A DNA stretch of 12,977 bases from a bacterium (GCA_021781625.1 JAJXWL010000028.1:1-12977), one strand, 5' to 3'. Positions 6,192 through 12,653 are shown, counted from the first letter of the stretch. Numbers and translations: made by a program. The notes: generated from the sequence alone by a model not told the origin.

Positions 6192-8234
6192 ATGAGCAAT
6201 GCACAGCCACCAATCTTAGATTCCGAACAAGCGTACATGGAGTCCATGTATAGCGAGGATGAACGACGCAAGATTCTCGAAGAGATTGACCAGGTGGCAA
6301 ACGCCTCTCGGCTGTCGTCAACAGACTACGAGGCCTACAAGCCTCGTAAACGTGGTATTTTTTTTCCCGTTTTGATCAATGTTCTCGCTCTTCTTTTAAT
6401 TGCCGGGGGGTGGTTTGCCGCCGATGCCTGGTTTAAATCGCGCCAACAAACCCTTAGTCTTAAAACGAATCAGCTTTTTTCGGCGGAAGGGACCCTGCTG
6501 GCCAAGGTGATGGAAGAATCCCAAGCCAAGCTCGCAGAGAAAAACCAAGAGATCCGCTCTATTCAAGACAACTTGGCCCGTCTTGCCCAAGAAAAAGAAC
6601 ACTTAACCCTCACGATGAACGCTCAAGTCGACGAGCGAACCAAAAAACTTAAGGCCGAACTTGAACAACAGCTAGAGGCTGAACGCCAGAAATTGCTCGC
6701 GGAAGGACTTTCGCCAGCGGTAGTTGAACAGCGGCTTAAAGCGCTTGAAGCCCAAAAAAATGCCGAATTTGAACGTCAACTTCAACAATTCCGACAACAA
6801 GCGCAAGAGCAAATTGATCAGAGGTCTCGTGAGCTCAAAGCCCTTCAAGATCAATTGAATTCAGCCCAATCCAACGCTTCCACCCAAACCCGTCAGGCAG
6901 AAGTTGTGGCAAAACGACTGGCCGTATTGCAACGCGAGCGCGATGAGCTGGACCTCTTATTTCGCCAAAGTTCGGCCTTATACAAGGAACTGCACCGTGC
7001 CTTTCTGGAAGGTCATCTCATCACAGCCCAAACGGCACTGAATAATTTAAAAGAATTGTACCGACAGGCCGAGCAAGCCGACTTGACCGCCGTGCAACAG
7101 AGGGCTCAAACGGGACTTGTCGTCACCGCCTCCTTACAGATTGCTCTGAATGCCATGAAAAACGGAGGTAAGGACCCTCGCTTCGAAGCCTTCCTTCAAG
7201 GAATGAAACAAGCCGATCAAGCCAAAGCTGACCAGCGCGCCGCTTTAGCGGCTCTGGCGGTAAGCCGAGTTCCCGAAATTGAACACGCCTTCCAGCTCTT
7301 ACGCGAAGAACAAACACGACGAGAACAAGCTCAAATTGAAGCACTCCTGGCGCAGGCCAAGGCCTTAGCCGTGAAAAAAGGTCCTGCCGCAGAGTTAGAA
7401 CTTCTGCATTCCGGAGTCAGTTCGGTAGCCTTGAAAGATGGCATCAATGCGGCATGGAAAGCCTATCAGGACGAGATCGCCAAAGACGAAGCTCAACTCG
7501 CCAAGATCAAAAACCTTACGGGTGACCAAAGCGGCAAAACCGCTGAACTCGAAAAACAAGTGGCCTCTCTCCTACCCTATCAAACCAAGTGGAATACCCT
7601 CGCCGCTTTGTATCACAAGTACCAAGATTCCGCCTTTAGCGCCCTCAAAGCTCCGGGCGCACCCCGTTTTGACGACGCAACCAAAGACTTTTTACAAACT
7701 TTTGCTACAGAAGACGCCCAAACTCTCTTCCCGAACTTTGACAGTGCCCTGGCCATCTATAATGCCGGAACAAAGCCCTACGACCCCACCAAAGTCCGCC
7801 ATCAAGCCTTCGACGATGTTCTTTCGTTTACCTCATACCTACAGGGGAATAATGCGGATGCCAAAGCCGCGCAAGACAAAGCCAACTCACTTTCCCAAGA
7901 CGACACCAAGTATCGCGAGGTCTTGATGGCGATACAAAACCTTCTTGGCAAAGGGGCTATTGAAGCTAAAATCGACACCTCTACCCTTCGCTTTGTCGGC
8001 TCTATTGTCAACCTGGATGGCAACACCGCCGTGATTGAGCCGCTGACTAGGGTTCAAGCTCAAGTCGGTCAAATGATTGAAATTCATCATCGCCGGGGCA
8101 CTGCCGACGATCTGGTCGCGAGGGGTCGAGTGACGCAAGCTTCACCGTCCATGGTGGTGGTTTCGGTCCAACCGGTGGAGGGGGCCGCTTTTACTCCCGC
8201 TTCGGGTGACGGAGCTTACCTCGTTGTCCAATAA
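6192..8234 (+). CDS. Membrane-anchored periplasmic coiled-coil protein, function unknown
   Basis: A 680-residue protein with a clear plan. Residues 1-54 are polar and acidic, ending in the basic patch PRKR; 56-78 form one transmembrane helix; about 85-265 are a long coiled coil rich in Gln, Glu, Lys and Ala with no Pro except one break near LSPAVV; 265-595 are mainly helical and low in Cys; the last 82 residues (599-680, from LRFVGSIVNL) look like a compact beta domain with alternating hydrophobic residues and turns such as LDGNTAV and VGQMIEIHHRRG. The positive-inside rule puts the N-terminus in the cytoplasm and the coiled coil outside. I recall similarly organised proteins in spirochaetes but know no proven function; a scaffold or envelope-spanning role is a guess. 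The ATG at 6192 follows a GAGG ribosome site. The HAD gene begins 27 nt downstream. Confidence 0.85.
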   Translation: MSNAQPPILDSEQAYMESMYSEDERRKILEEIDQVANASRLSSTDYEAYKPRKRGIFFPVLINVLALLLIAGGWFAADAWFKSRQQTLSLKTNQLFSAEGTLLAKVMEESQAKLAEKNQEIRSIQDNLARLAQEKEHLTLTMNAQVDERTKKLKAELEQQLEAERQKLLAEGLSPAVVEQRLKALEAQKNAEFERQLQQFRQQAQEQIDQRSRELKALQDQLNSAQSNASTQTRQAEVVAKRLAVLQRERDELDLLFRQSSALYKELHRAFLEGHLITAQTALNNLKELYRQAEQADLTAVQQRAQTGLVVTASLQIALNAMKNGGKDPRFEAFLQGMKQADQAKADQRAALAALAVSRVPEIEHAFQLLREEQTRREQAQIEALLAQAKALAVKKGPAAELELLHSGVSSVALKDGINAAWKAYQDEIAKDEAQLAKIKNLTGDQSGKTAELEKQVASLLPYQTKWNTLAALYHKYQDSAFSALKAPGAPRFDDATKDFLQTFATEDAQTLFPNFDSALAIYNAGTKPYDPTKVRHQAFDDVLSFTSYLQGNNADAKAAQDKANSLSQDDTKYREVLMAIQNLLGKGAIEAKIDTSTLRFVGSIVNLDGNTAVIEPLTRVQAQVGQMIEIHHRRGTADDLVARGRVTQASPSMVVVSVQPVEGAAFTPASGDGAYLVVQ

Positions 8235-8261
8235 GCGCCTTTCGGGTATGGTGAACTACCC

Positions 8262-9056
8262 ATGAAACCCGTTGTGATTTTTGATCTAGATGATACGTTG
8301 ATTGTTCAAGACCTCATGACCCGACGAGCTGTCGACTTTTGTACAGCCTTTCTCGGGGTAGAACCCGAATCCTTTTGGAAGGTCTTTCAAAGAACTTCAC
8401 AGTCCGCCTTCGAAGCCCTCCCGTCCTACTCCTGGTGCCGACAAATCGGGATCAGTGCCCAAGAAGGCTTATGGGGAGATTTTGGCGGCGCAAGTCCAGA
8501 ACTTAACGCTTTACGAAGAGATATCCCCGGTTATCGCCAACAAGCCTGGGGACAAACCTTACGAGAATTTGGCTTTACGGATCCTGACTTGATCCTAGCC
8601 ATTGCTGAGGATTTTGCCTCGTTGAGAGGACGACGGTACTATGCGTTCCCCGAAGCCGCTTCGGTGCTGTCGGCTCTCAGTCCCGCTTGGGACTTTGCCC
8701 TGCTCACGAATGGCGCCCCCGAGTTGCAATGGAGCAAAGTACACCGATGCGGTTTAGAGTCTTGGTTTTCTAGTGTGACCGTCTCGGGTGATCATGGAAT
8801 CGGCAAACCTGACCCCCGCATTTTCGAGATTGTTCGCGCCAAGCACCCGACAGCCCCAGGCTTTGTTATGGTGGGCAACAGCCTGACCAGTGACATTCAA
8901 GGAGCCAACAACACCGGAATCCCCAGCATTTGGTTTGTGCAAGGTGAAGAACCGGTCATTCCGCAAGTTCATCCTACCGCAGTCATTCGAAATCTTGCAG
9001 AGTTACCCGAGGTGCTGACCAAAGTTTATTCCGGCGAAGTCCCAGCTCTTAAATAA
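8262..9056 (+). CDS. HAD-superfamily hydrolase (probable small-molecule phosphatase)
   Basis: A 264-residue protein with all four HAD motifs: FDLDDT with nucleophile Asp8 and acid/base Asp10; LLTNG at 147-151; Lys182 in GKPDP; and VGNSLTSDIQGA at 204-215 with Asp211. Motif IV has Asn in place of the usual Asp of GDS, a tolerated change. The helical cap between residues 20 and 130 fits a C1-type cap as in phosphoglycolate-phosphatase or YjjG-like enzymes, which act on small phosphorylated metabolites; the substrate cannot be named from sequence. The ATG at 8262 has GGTGA at 8250-8254 upstream, and the gene lies 27 nt after the coiled-coil gene, probably in the same transcript. Its last 31 bp overlap the 3' end of the convergent inositol-monophosphatase-family gene. 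Confidence 0.9.
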   Translation: MKPVVIFDLDDTLIVQDLMTRRAVDFCTAFLGVEPESFWKVFQRTSQSAFEALPSYSWCRQIGISAQEGLWGDFGGASPELNALRRDIPGYRQQAWGQTLREFGFTDPDLILAIAEDFASLRGRRYYAFPEAASVLSALSPAWDFALLTNGAPELQWSKVHRCGLESWFSSVTVSGDHGIGKPDPRIFEIVRAKHPTAPGFVMVGNSLTSDIQGANNTGIPSIWFVQGEEPVIPQVHPTAVIRNLAELPEVLTKVYSGEVPALK

Positions 9057-9883
9057 GCCGCGGCCTCACTGGTTGGAGCAAAAATCACCTCATCCCTGGC
9101 TTCCCAGCGGTTGGGGTCGTTGATATGACGGCGTAGTACACCCGCGTTCATATCCAAGCCCATGGTTCCCCCCCCGTGAAACTCCATCACCCATCCCAAG
9201 TTGGCAACCATCGGGAGACAGGCGGCAAAATCCCAAAGTTTAAACTTGGTAACGGCAGCACTATAAGAGCCAGAGATCAACTTGACTAAATTGTAGACGG
9301 TCGAACCTGTGACTTGGATGTAGAACGGCAGGCGGTAATTGCCGCGTCGGGATAACTGTTGACTGATCGACAGCATGCTCCCTGGCAAAAGTTCTGGAGG
9401 TGGCGAAGTGAGTTTCTGTGGGGTCCCCGGTCGACTTTTCCAAAGATCAGGGTCACTTCCGGTTTTTTCACGAAACACTTGCCCTTTATCGGTATAATAC
9501 AATTCCCCTAAGGCGGGTAGAAACACCGCTCCTTCTTTCAGCACGCCTTGACGCATCCACCCCAAAGAAACACCCCAGGTCGGCAAACCGTTTGCATACG
9601 GGGCCGTTCCATCGATAGGATCAATCACCCAGGCGTCTTGCTCGAAGGCCCGTGCCAGGTATTCTTCAGATTGGCTTTCGATCGTTTCTTCGCCCAAGAC
9701 AAACGAGCCCTGCTGAGGCTGGTTGAACTCTTCGGTTAAAAAGGCTTCTACGGAACGGTCGGCTACGGTCACAATCGAATGATCTTTTTTAAACTCTTTC
9801 ACCGGGGCGTCGAAATAAGACAGGGCTAAACGACCACTTTCGAGAAGTCGGGGAAGAATCCGCTCTAAATTCCATTCTGTCAT
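9026..9883 (-). CDS. Inositol monophosphatase family protein
   Basis: A 285-residue metal-dependent phosphatase of the IMPase/FBPase-like group, which removes phosphate from inositol phosphate, histidinol phosphate, PAP or related substrates. The metal ligands are visible: GEE at 64-66, DPIDGT at 88-93 (Asp88, Asp91) and WD at 217-218 (Asp218), with spacing very close to human IMPA1. The start was set at 9883 because AGGAGG (9890-9895) sits 6 nt upstream and MTEWNLERIL begins the family fold; a longer reading from a GTG at 10000 would start inside a tandem repeat and add 39 basic residues with no family likeness. The C-terminus overlaps the convergent HAD gene by 31 bp. Which substrate it uses is not decidable here; a histidinol-phosphatase-like or general IMPase role is equally possible. 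Confidence 0.9.
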   Translation of the reverse strand: MTEWNLERILPRLLESGRLALSYFDAPVKEFKKDHSIVTVADRSVEAFLTEEFNQPQQGSFVLGEETIESQSEEYLARAFEQDAWVIDPIDGTAPYANGLPTWGVSLGWMRQGVLKEGAVFLPALGELYYTDKGQVFREKTGSDPDLWKSRPGTPQKLTSPPPELLPGSMLSISQQLSRRGNYRLPFYIQVTGSTVYNLVKLISGSYSAAVTKFKLWDFAACLPMVANLGWVMEFHGGGTMGLDMNAGVLRRHINDPNRWEARDEVIFAPTSEAAAYLRAGTSPE

Positions 9884-9889
9884 CCTCGT

Positions 9890-9895
9890 CCTCCT
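9890..9895 (-). promoter_or_regulatory. Consensus ribosome site that decides the IMPase-family start
   Basis: The minus strand reads AGGAGG here, 6 nt before the ATG at 9883. It is the best ribosome site in the window and rules against the longer GTG start at 10000. Confidence 0.85.
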
Positions 9896-9928
9896 GTGAC
9901 GGCGTATTCCTGTTTCTACGGTCTCTCC

Positions 9929-9956
9929 AAAGTATTCGGAAAACCTCGCTTCGCAA
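9929..9956 (-). promoter_or_regulatory. Possible promoter of the IMPase-family gene
   Basis: The minus strand carries TTGCGA (9956-9951) and TACTTT (9934-9929) with a 16-bp spacer, placing a transcript start some 35-40 nt before the ATG and leaving room for the ribosome site. Matches to consensus are four and three of six, so this is weak. Confidence 0.25.
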
Positions 9957-9982
9957 AGTGGTTCATGCTTTTTCTTGCAGGG

Positions 9983-10033
9983 CTTCTTGGTTAAACGCAC
10001 TTCTTGGTTAAACGCACTTCTTGGTTAAACGCC
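9983..10033. repeat. Three tandem 17-bp repeats in a divergent intergenic region
   Basis: The unit CTTCTTGGTTAAACGCA occurs at 9983-9999, 10000-10016 and 10017-10033; the copies are identical except that the last base of the third is C. They lie in the 175-bp gap (9884-10058) between the IMPase-family gene and the NusG-domain-II gene, the longest gap in the window, and end 25 bp before the ATG at 10059. Each holds a near-palindromic GGTTAAAC core. A -35-like TTGGTT (10021-10026) in the third copy with TACAAC (10044-10049) 17 bp on is a possible promoter, so the array may be a set of regulator sites over the promoter of the downstream operon. The rest of the gap holds only the leader described for the minus-strand gene. 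Confidence 0.95.
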
Positions 10034-10058
10034 CCCCTTGTGATACAACAGAAAAAGA

Positions 10059-10436
10059 ATGAAGTTTTTTGATTTCGTCTGGTTAGCGGTGGGACTTCTG
10101 TTGACCTCTGTCACTGCCTGGGCCGTGGCATCCCCTTCCGCTACCCAACCTCGACTAGAGGTTCAAACCGATCAAGGTGTCTGGGTTTACCCCTTAACAA
10201 CGACGCGCACCATTGAAGCTTTGGGTCCTTTAGGAGTTACCGATGTCCAAGTCCAGGCCAAGACAGGACAGCCCTCACAGGTCTGGGTTTCAGATTCCCC
10301 CTGTAAAAACAAAATTTGCATCGAGATGGGGAAGATTTCTCGGGTAGGCCAATGGGTTGCCTGCCTGCCGAACCACGTTTTTGTTCGCATCAGCGGAACT
10401 CCGCCGGTTGGAGGGTTAGATGCCACAACCTATTAA
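10059..10436 (+). CDS. NusG domain II-containing protein (EetA-like), membrane-anchored
   Basis: A 125-residue protein with an N-terminal membrane segment or uncleaved signal (residues 5-23) followed by a beta-rich domain of the NusG-domain-II family, unrelated in role to transcription factor NusG. The diagnostic stretch is VSDSPCKNKICIEMGKI (77-93) then GQWVACLPN (97-105), with conserved Cys82, Cys87 and Cys102. In Gram-positive bacteria this family is paired with Gx-type membrane proteins, and I recall the pair being named EetA/EetB in Listeria flavin-based extracellular electron transfer. The pairing is present here: the gene overlaps the Gx gene by 17 bp. A purine run GAAAAAGA directly before the ATG is a poor ribosome site. 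The three cysteines outside the membrane could bind a cofactor or form a disulfide; this is inference. Confidence 0.88.
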   Translation: MKFFDFVWLAVGLLLTSVTAWAVASPSATQPRLEVQTDQGVWVYPLTTTRTIEALGPLGVTDVQVQAKTGQPSQVWVSDSPCKNKICIEMGKISRVGQWVACLPNHVFVRISGTPPVGGLDATTY

Positions 10437-10977
10437 GGTCTCACCCCGTGTCGAACCTCGACTCCTCCCGTTTTTAGGGGCCTTGTCGCTGTTTCTCTCT
10501 ACCATCGAATACCTTTTTCCCAAACCAGTGCCATTTTTTCGTTTAGGTTTAGCCAACCTGCCCCTGTTAGCCGGTTTAGATACCTTGAGCTTTCGTGAGC
10601 TCGCCTTATTGTTAGCCCTCAAAGTGGCAGGCCAAGCCCTGGTCAACGGCACGTTGGCGAGTTATGTGTTCTTATTTTCTTTGGCCGGTTCGACGGCCTC
10701 GTTTTTCGTCATGGTCGGTTTGCACCGCCTTTTCAGGCGTTTTTCGTTCCTGGGACGTCGATCATCGCTGGTCAGCCTCGGTTTGGCGGGAGCCTTGGCC
10801 AGCAATACCGTGCAAATCCTTTTGTCGATCCAGTTCATTTTTGGCCCCACCTCGCTGGTGATTGCCCCCTTGTTCTACGGGTTGGGGACTGGAAGCGGTC
10901 TTGCGATCGGGTTGATGGCTCAAACTTTTACACAAAAGTCACAATGGTGGAAAAAGGTCGCGTATGGCACGGCTTGA
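10420..10977 (+). CDS. Gx transporter family protein (heptaprenyl diphosphate synthase component I-like, EetB-like)
   Basis: A 185-residue integral membrane protein with about five or six helices. The family signature is clear: PKPVPFFRLGLANLPLLAGL from residue 34, then NGTLASYVFLFSLAGSTASFFVM (76-98) and GLAGALASNTVQ (121-132), where relatives usually have His-Asn and this one Ser-Asn. The family is often annotated as heptaprenyl diphosphate synthase component I, but its fold resembles the substrate-binding S component of ECF transporters and it is not a prenyl synthase; the substrate is unproven. GGAGGG at 10410-10415 supports the ATG at 10420. It overlaps the NusG-domain-II gene by 17 bp upstream and the EcfT-like gene by 14 bp downstream, so all are cotranslated. 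Confidence 0.88.
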   Translation: MPQPIKVSPRVEPRLLPFLGALSLFLSTIEYLFPKPVPFFRLGLANLPLLAGLDTLSFRELALLLALKVAGQALVNGTLASYVFLFSLAGSTASFFVMVGLHRLFRRFSFLGRRSSLVSLGLAGALASNTVQILLSIQFIFGPTSLVIAPLFYGLGTGSGLAIGLMAQTFTQKSQWWKKVAYGTA

Positions 10978-11566
10978 TCACTTGCATCGCTATATCGCCC
11001 CAGGGACTCGGCTGGTCTGGGGCCTTGGCCTGATCGCGCTTTTAGCGTTGAGTCAAAACTGGTTACTTAGGCTAACTTTGACCGGGCTGGGTGCGGTCTT
11101 AGCTCTCGCGGCAGGAAAAAAAATCCGTTTTTTATACTTTGCGTTTTTAGTCCTTTCTGTGACAGTTTTTAATCTCTTTGTCCCCTTTGGCAAGGTGCTG
11201 TTTCAGTGGGGCAACTTTCTAATTACGGAAGGAGCTTTGAGTGAAGGACTGGCTAAGGGGCTCACCTTGTGTGGCTTGATCTTTCTATCCCTGGCCTCTG
11301 TCAGCCGTCATTTAAAGTTTCCAGGGGCCTGGGGACAGTTGTGGGGGCAAACTTTTGCCTACTACGAACGTTTGCTCGAAGTCCGAAAAGCTCTTGACCC
11401 TAAAAACTTTTGGTCTAGCCTAGACCGACTCCTTGAAACAGCCTACCAAGTCGAGGAATCCCAGCCCGCCACCGCTCGTCTGAGGACTACCCCTGGGGGG
11501 TGGCTATTCATCGCTTTGACGGGGAGCTCTGCGCTTCTGTTGAGCCTTTTCCAGGTGAAACTATGA
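10964..11566 (+). CDS. EcfT/CbiQ-like integral membrane protein
   Basis: A 200-residue membrane protein with four to five helices (about 17-30, 35-50, 54-75, 97-112 and 180-195). The organisation and stretches such as FNLFVPFG and ITEGALSEGLAKGLTLCGLIFLSL resemble the membrane-coupling subunit (T component) of energy-coupling factor transporters, CbiQ/EcfT family. Typical EcfT proteins are about 250-270 residues and have two cytoplasmic helices with Ala-Arg-Gly/Ser motifs that touch the ATPases; this protein is shorter and I see no such motif, and no ATPase gene is in the window. It may couple to ATPases encoded elsewhere, or have lost that role. It sits between the Gx gene (14-bp overlap) and flavodoxin gene (ATGA overlap). 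AAGGT lies shortly before the ATG. Confidence 0.7.
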   Translation: MARLDHLHRYIAPGTRLVWGLGLIALLALSQNWLLRLTLTGLGAVLALAAGKKIRFLYFAFLVLSVTVFNLFVPFGKVLFQWGNFLITEGALSEGLAKGLTLCGLIFLSLASVSRHLKFPGAWGQLWGQTFAYYERLLEVRKALDPKNFWSSLDRLLETAYQVEESQPATARLRTTPGGWLFIALTGSSALLLSLFQVKL

Positions 11567-12039
11567 CCAGCGAAGACAAATCCCTTTCCCCCAAGCCCGG
11601 GCTTTTGGTGTGGGCCAGTCGCACAGGCCGAACCCTTCAAGTTTGCCAAACTGTTGCCGAGGTTCTCGGCGACGCAGGGTTTTCCGTCGAACTGATCAAC
11701 GTAGCCGAGTACCAAGGAGACCCTCGAGAACACCCTTTCCTCCTTACTGCCAGCCCCACCTACGGCGTTGGCGACCTTCATCCTCAATGGGATCAGTTGG
11801 AGCGGAGCTGGCGGGACTGGGACTTTCAAGGCTTACCGTCAGCGGCTTTGGGTTGCGGCAGTTCCCGCTACCCCGTTCCCTGCGGAGCCGTTGAGATTCT
11901 CGAAACACGGATGCGAAACCAAGGGGCCCGCATCCTTTTACCGTCACTTAAGCTCGATACCCTTGCCGGCTTGGACCTGACGTTAGCCGAAACTTGGGCC
12001 CACCGGTTTGTGGAAGCTTTAAAAGCGTTGAAACCTTAA
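11563..12039 (+). CDS. Flavodoxin
   Basis: A 158-residue protein of the flavodoxin family, an FMN-binding cytoplasmic electron carrier. The phosphate-binding loop is SRTGRT (19-24), followed by the first helix; the first FMN-ring loop is TASPTYGVGDLHPQW (62-76); and the second is GCGSSRYPVPCGAVEILETRM (97-117), matching the GxGD..Y...FCGA pattern of classic flavodoxins, though the usual Gly-Asp is Gly-Ser here. No other domain is present. The start at 11563 overlaps the EcfT-like stop as ATGA, with AGGTGA at 11553-11558; a GTG at 11500 would add 21 residues encoded inside the upstream gene and is not needed. Its place at the end of this operon suggests it donates or accepts electrons for the membrane proteins encoded before it. 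Partner not known. Confidence 0.88.
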   Translation: MTSEDKSLSPKPGLLVWASRTGRTLQVCQTVAEVLGDAGFSVELINVAEYQGDPREHPFLLTASPTYGVGDLHPQWDQLERSWRDWDFQGLPSAALGCGSSRYPVPCGAVEILETRMRNQGARILLPSLKLDTLAGLDLTLAETWAHRFVEALKALKP

Positions 12040-12044
12040 GCTTG

Positions 12045-12088
12045 TGGGCTGAGCTTAGTCGAAAATGGGCTGAGCTTAATCGAGAAAA
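12045..12088. repeat. Two tandem 21/23-bp repeats spanning the ndk stop codon
   Basis: TGGGCTGAGCTTA begins both copies (12045-12065 and 12066-12088), followed by GTCGAAAA in the first and ATCGAGAAAA in the second. The second copy contains the stop and last codons of ndk (minus strand); the first lies just beyond it, within the 36-bp gap to the convergent flavodoxin gene. TTAAGCT at 12036-12042, across the flavodoxin stop, is the inverted complement of AGCTTAA at 12073-12079 in the second copy and of most of the same position in the first, so alternative stem-loops could form between the two genes. No T-run follows, so an ordinary intrinsic terminator is not supported. Confidence 0.85.
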
Positions 12089-12573
12089 TGCTCATTTTGG
12101 TCCGCACGTCGGTAATTTACCAGTTCTGCGGGGGCAAACCATAAAGCCAACTCTCGTTCAGCATCTTGGGCATTTGCCGAGGCATGTATCAGATTGCGGA
12201 CGGATTCTCCGAGTGACTTAGTTAATGCAAAAGTATGGTGGGCAAAATCGCCTCGGATCGTTCCCGGTGCCGCTTTAAGGGGTTCTGTCGCCCCGCAGAG
12301 CGTACGCACGTTTTCAATGGCACTCACCCCTTCTACCACAAAGGCCGCCACGGGCCCCGAGGTCAAAAACTGGATCAAAGCATTACGTACGGCTTCCCCG
12401 TGACGGACCGCAATATCTTCGTAGGTATAATGTTGTCCTGCCAGTTCTGAACTAGGGGTCATTAACTTGAGGGCAACAATTTTTAACCCCTTGCGCTCAA
12501 AGCGCTCTAAAATCTGGCCTACCACTCCGCGGCGGACGCCATCAGGCTTAATCAAACAAAACGTTCTTTCCAT
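12076..12573 (-). CDS. ndk: Nucleoside diphosphate kinase
   Basis: Ndk transfers the gamma phosphate of ATP to nucleoside diphosphates through a phosphohistidine, balancing NTP and dNTP pools. The N-terminus MERTFCLIKPDGVRRG and the motif APGTIRGDF are diagnostic. The active-site stretch is NLIHASANAQDAERELALWF with catalytic His130. Two features differ from common Ndk: an insert (HHTFALTKSLGES) between GDF and the RN-x-x-H motif, and HASAN instead of HGSDS. Related insert-plus-HASxN forms exist in other bacteria as far as I recall, so this is a subtype and not a broken copy. The protein has 165 residues against about 140-150 usually. The ATG at 12573 starts the conserved fold with AAGG close before it; a TTG at 12624 would add 17 unconserved residues. 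Confidence 0.93.
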   Translation of the reverse strand: MERTFCLIKPDGVRRGVVGQILERFERKGLKIVALKLMTPSSELAGQHYTYEDIAVRHGEAVRNALIQFLTSGPVAAFVVEGVSAIENVRTLCGATEPLKAAPGTIRGDFAHHTFALTKSLGESVRNLIHASANAQDAERELALWFAPAELVNYRRADQNEHFLD

Positions 12574-12653
12574 AGCCTTGTTGTGACGGTTTTCCCCAGC
12601 TTTGGCAAGGGTCTGCTTTGACAAGAGCTAGCTTTCAGGAGTACTTTTCGGCC

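Noticed and set aside
7438..7926. A 162-codon plus-strand frame inside the coiled-coil gene.
   Set aside because: Lys/Pro/Thr/Ser-rich shifted reading of the real frame, with no ribosome site or recognisable domain.
9884..10000. N-terminal extension of the IMPase-family protein from a GTG at 10000.
   Set aside because: It begins inside the 17-bp repeat, adds basic residues unlike the family, and an AGGAGG lies ideally before the internal ATG at 9883.
10420..10977. The Gx-family gene as a true heptaprenyl diphosphate synthase subunit.
   Set aside because: It is an all-membrane protein without aspartate-rich motifs; the name is inherited annotation, and a genuine prenyl synthase is encoded separately at 942-2006.
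11500..11562. N-terminal extension of the flavodoxin from a GTG at 11500.
   Set aside because: The ATG at 11563 has AGGTGA upstream and gives the normal flavodoxin length and N-terminal strand.
12574..12624. N-terminal extension of Ndk from a TTG at 12624.
   Set aside because: Ndk proteins begin directly with the MERTFCLIKPD strand; the extra 17 residues are not conserved in the family.
12618..12646. TTGACA as the -35 box of a promoter for the lipoprotein gene.
   Set aside because: At 17-18 bp downstream there is only GTACTT/TACTTT and transcription would start at or beyond the ribosome site, so the match is probably chance.
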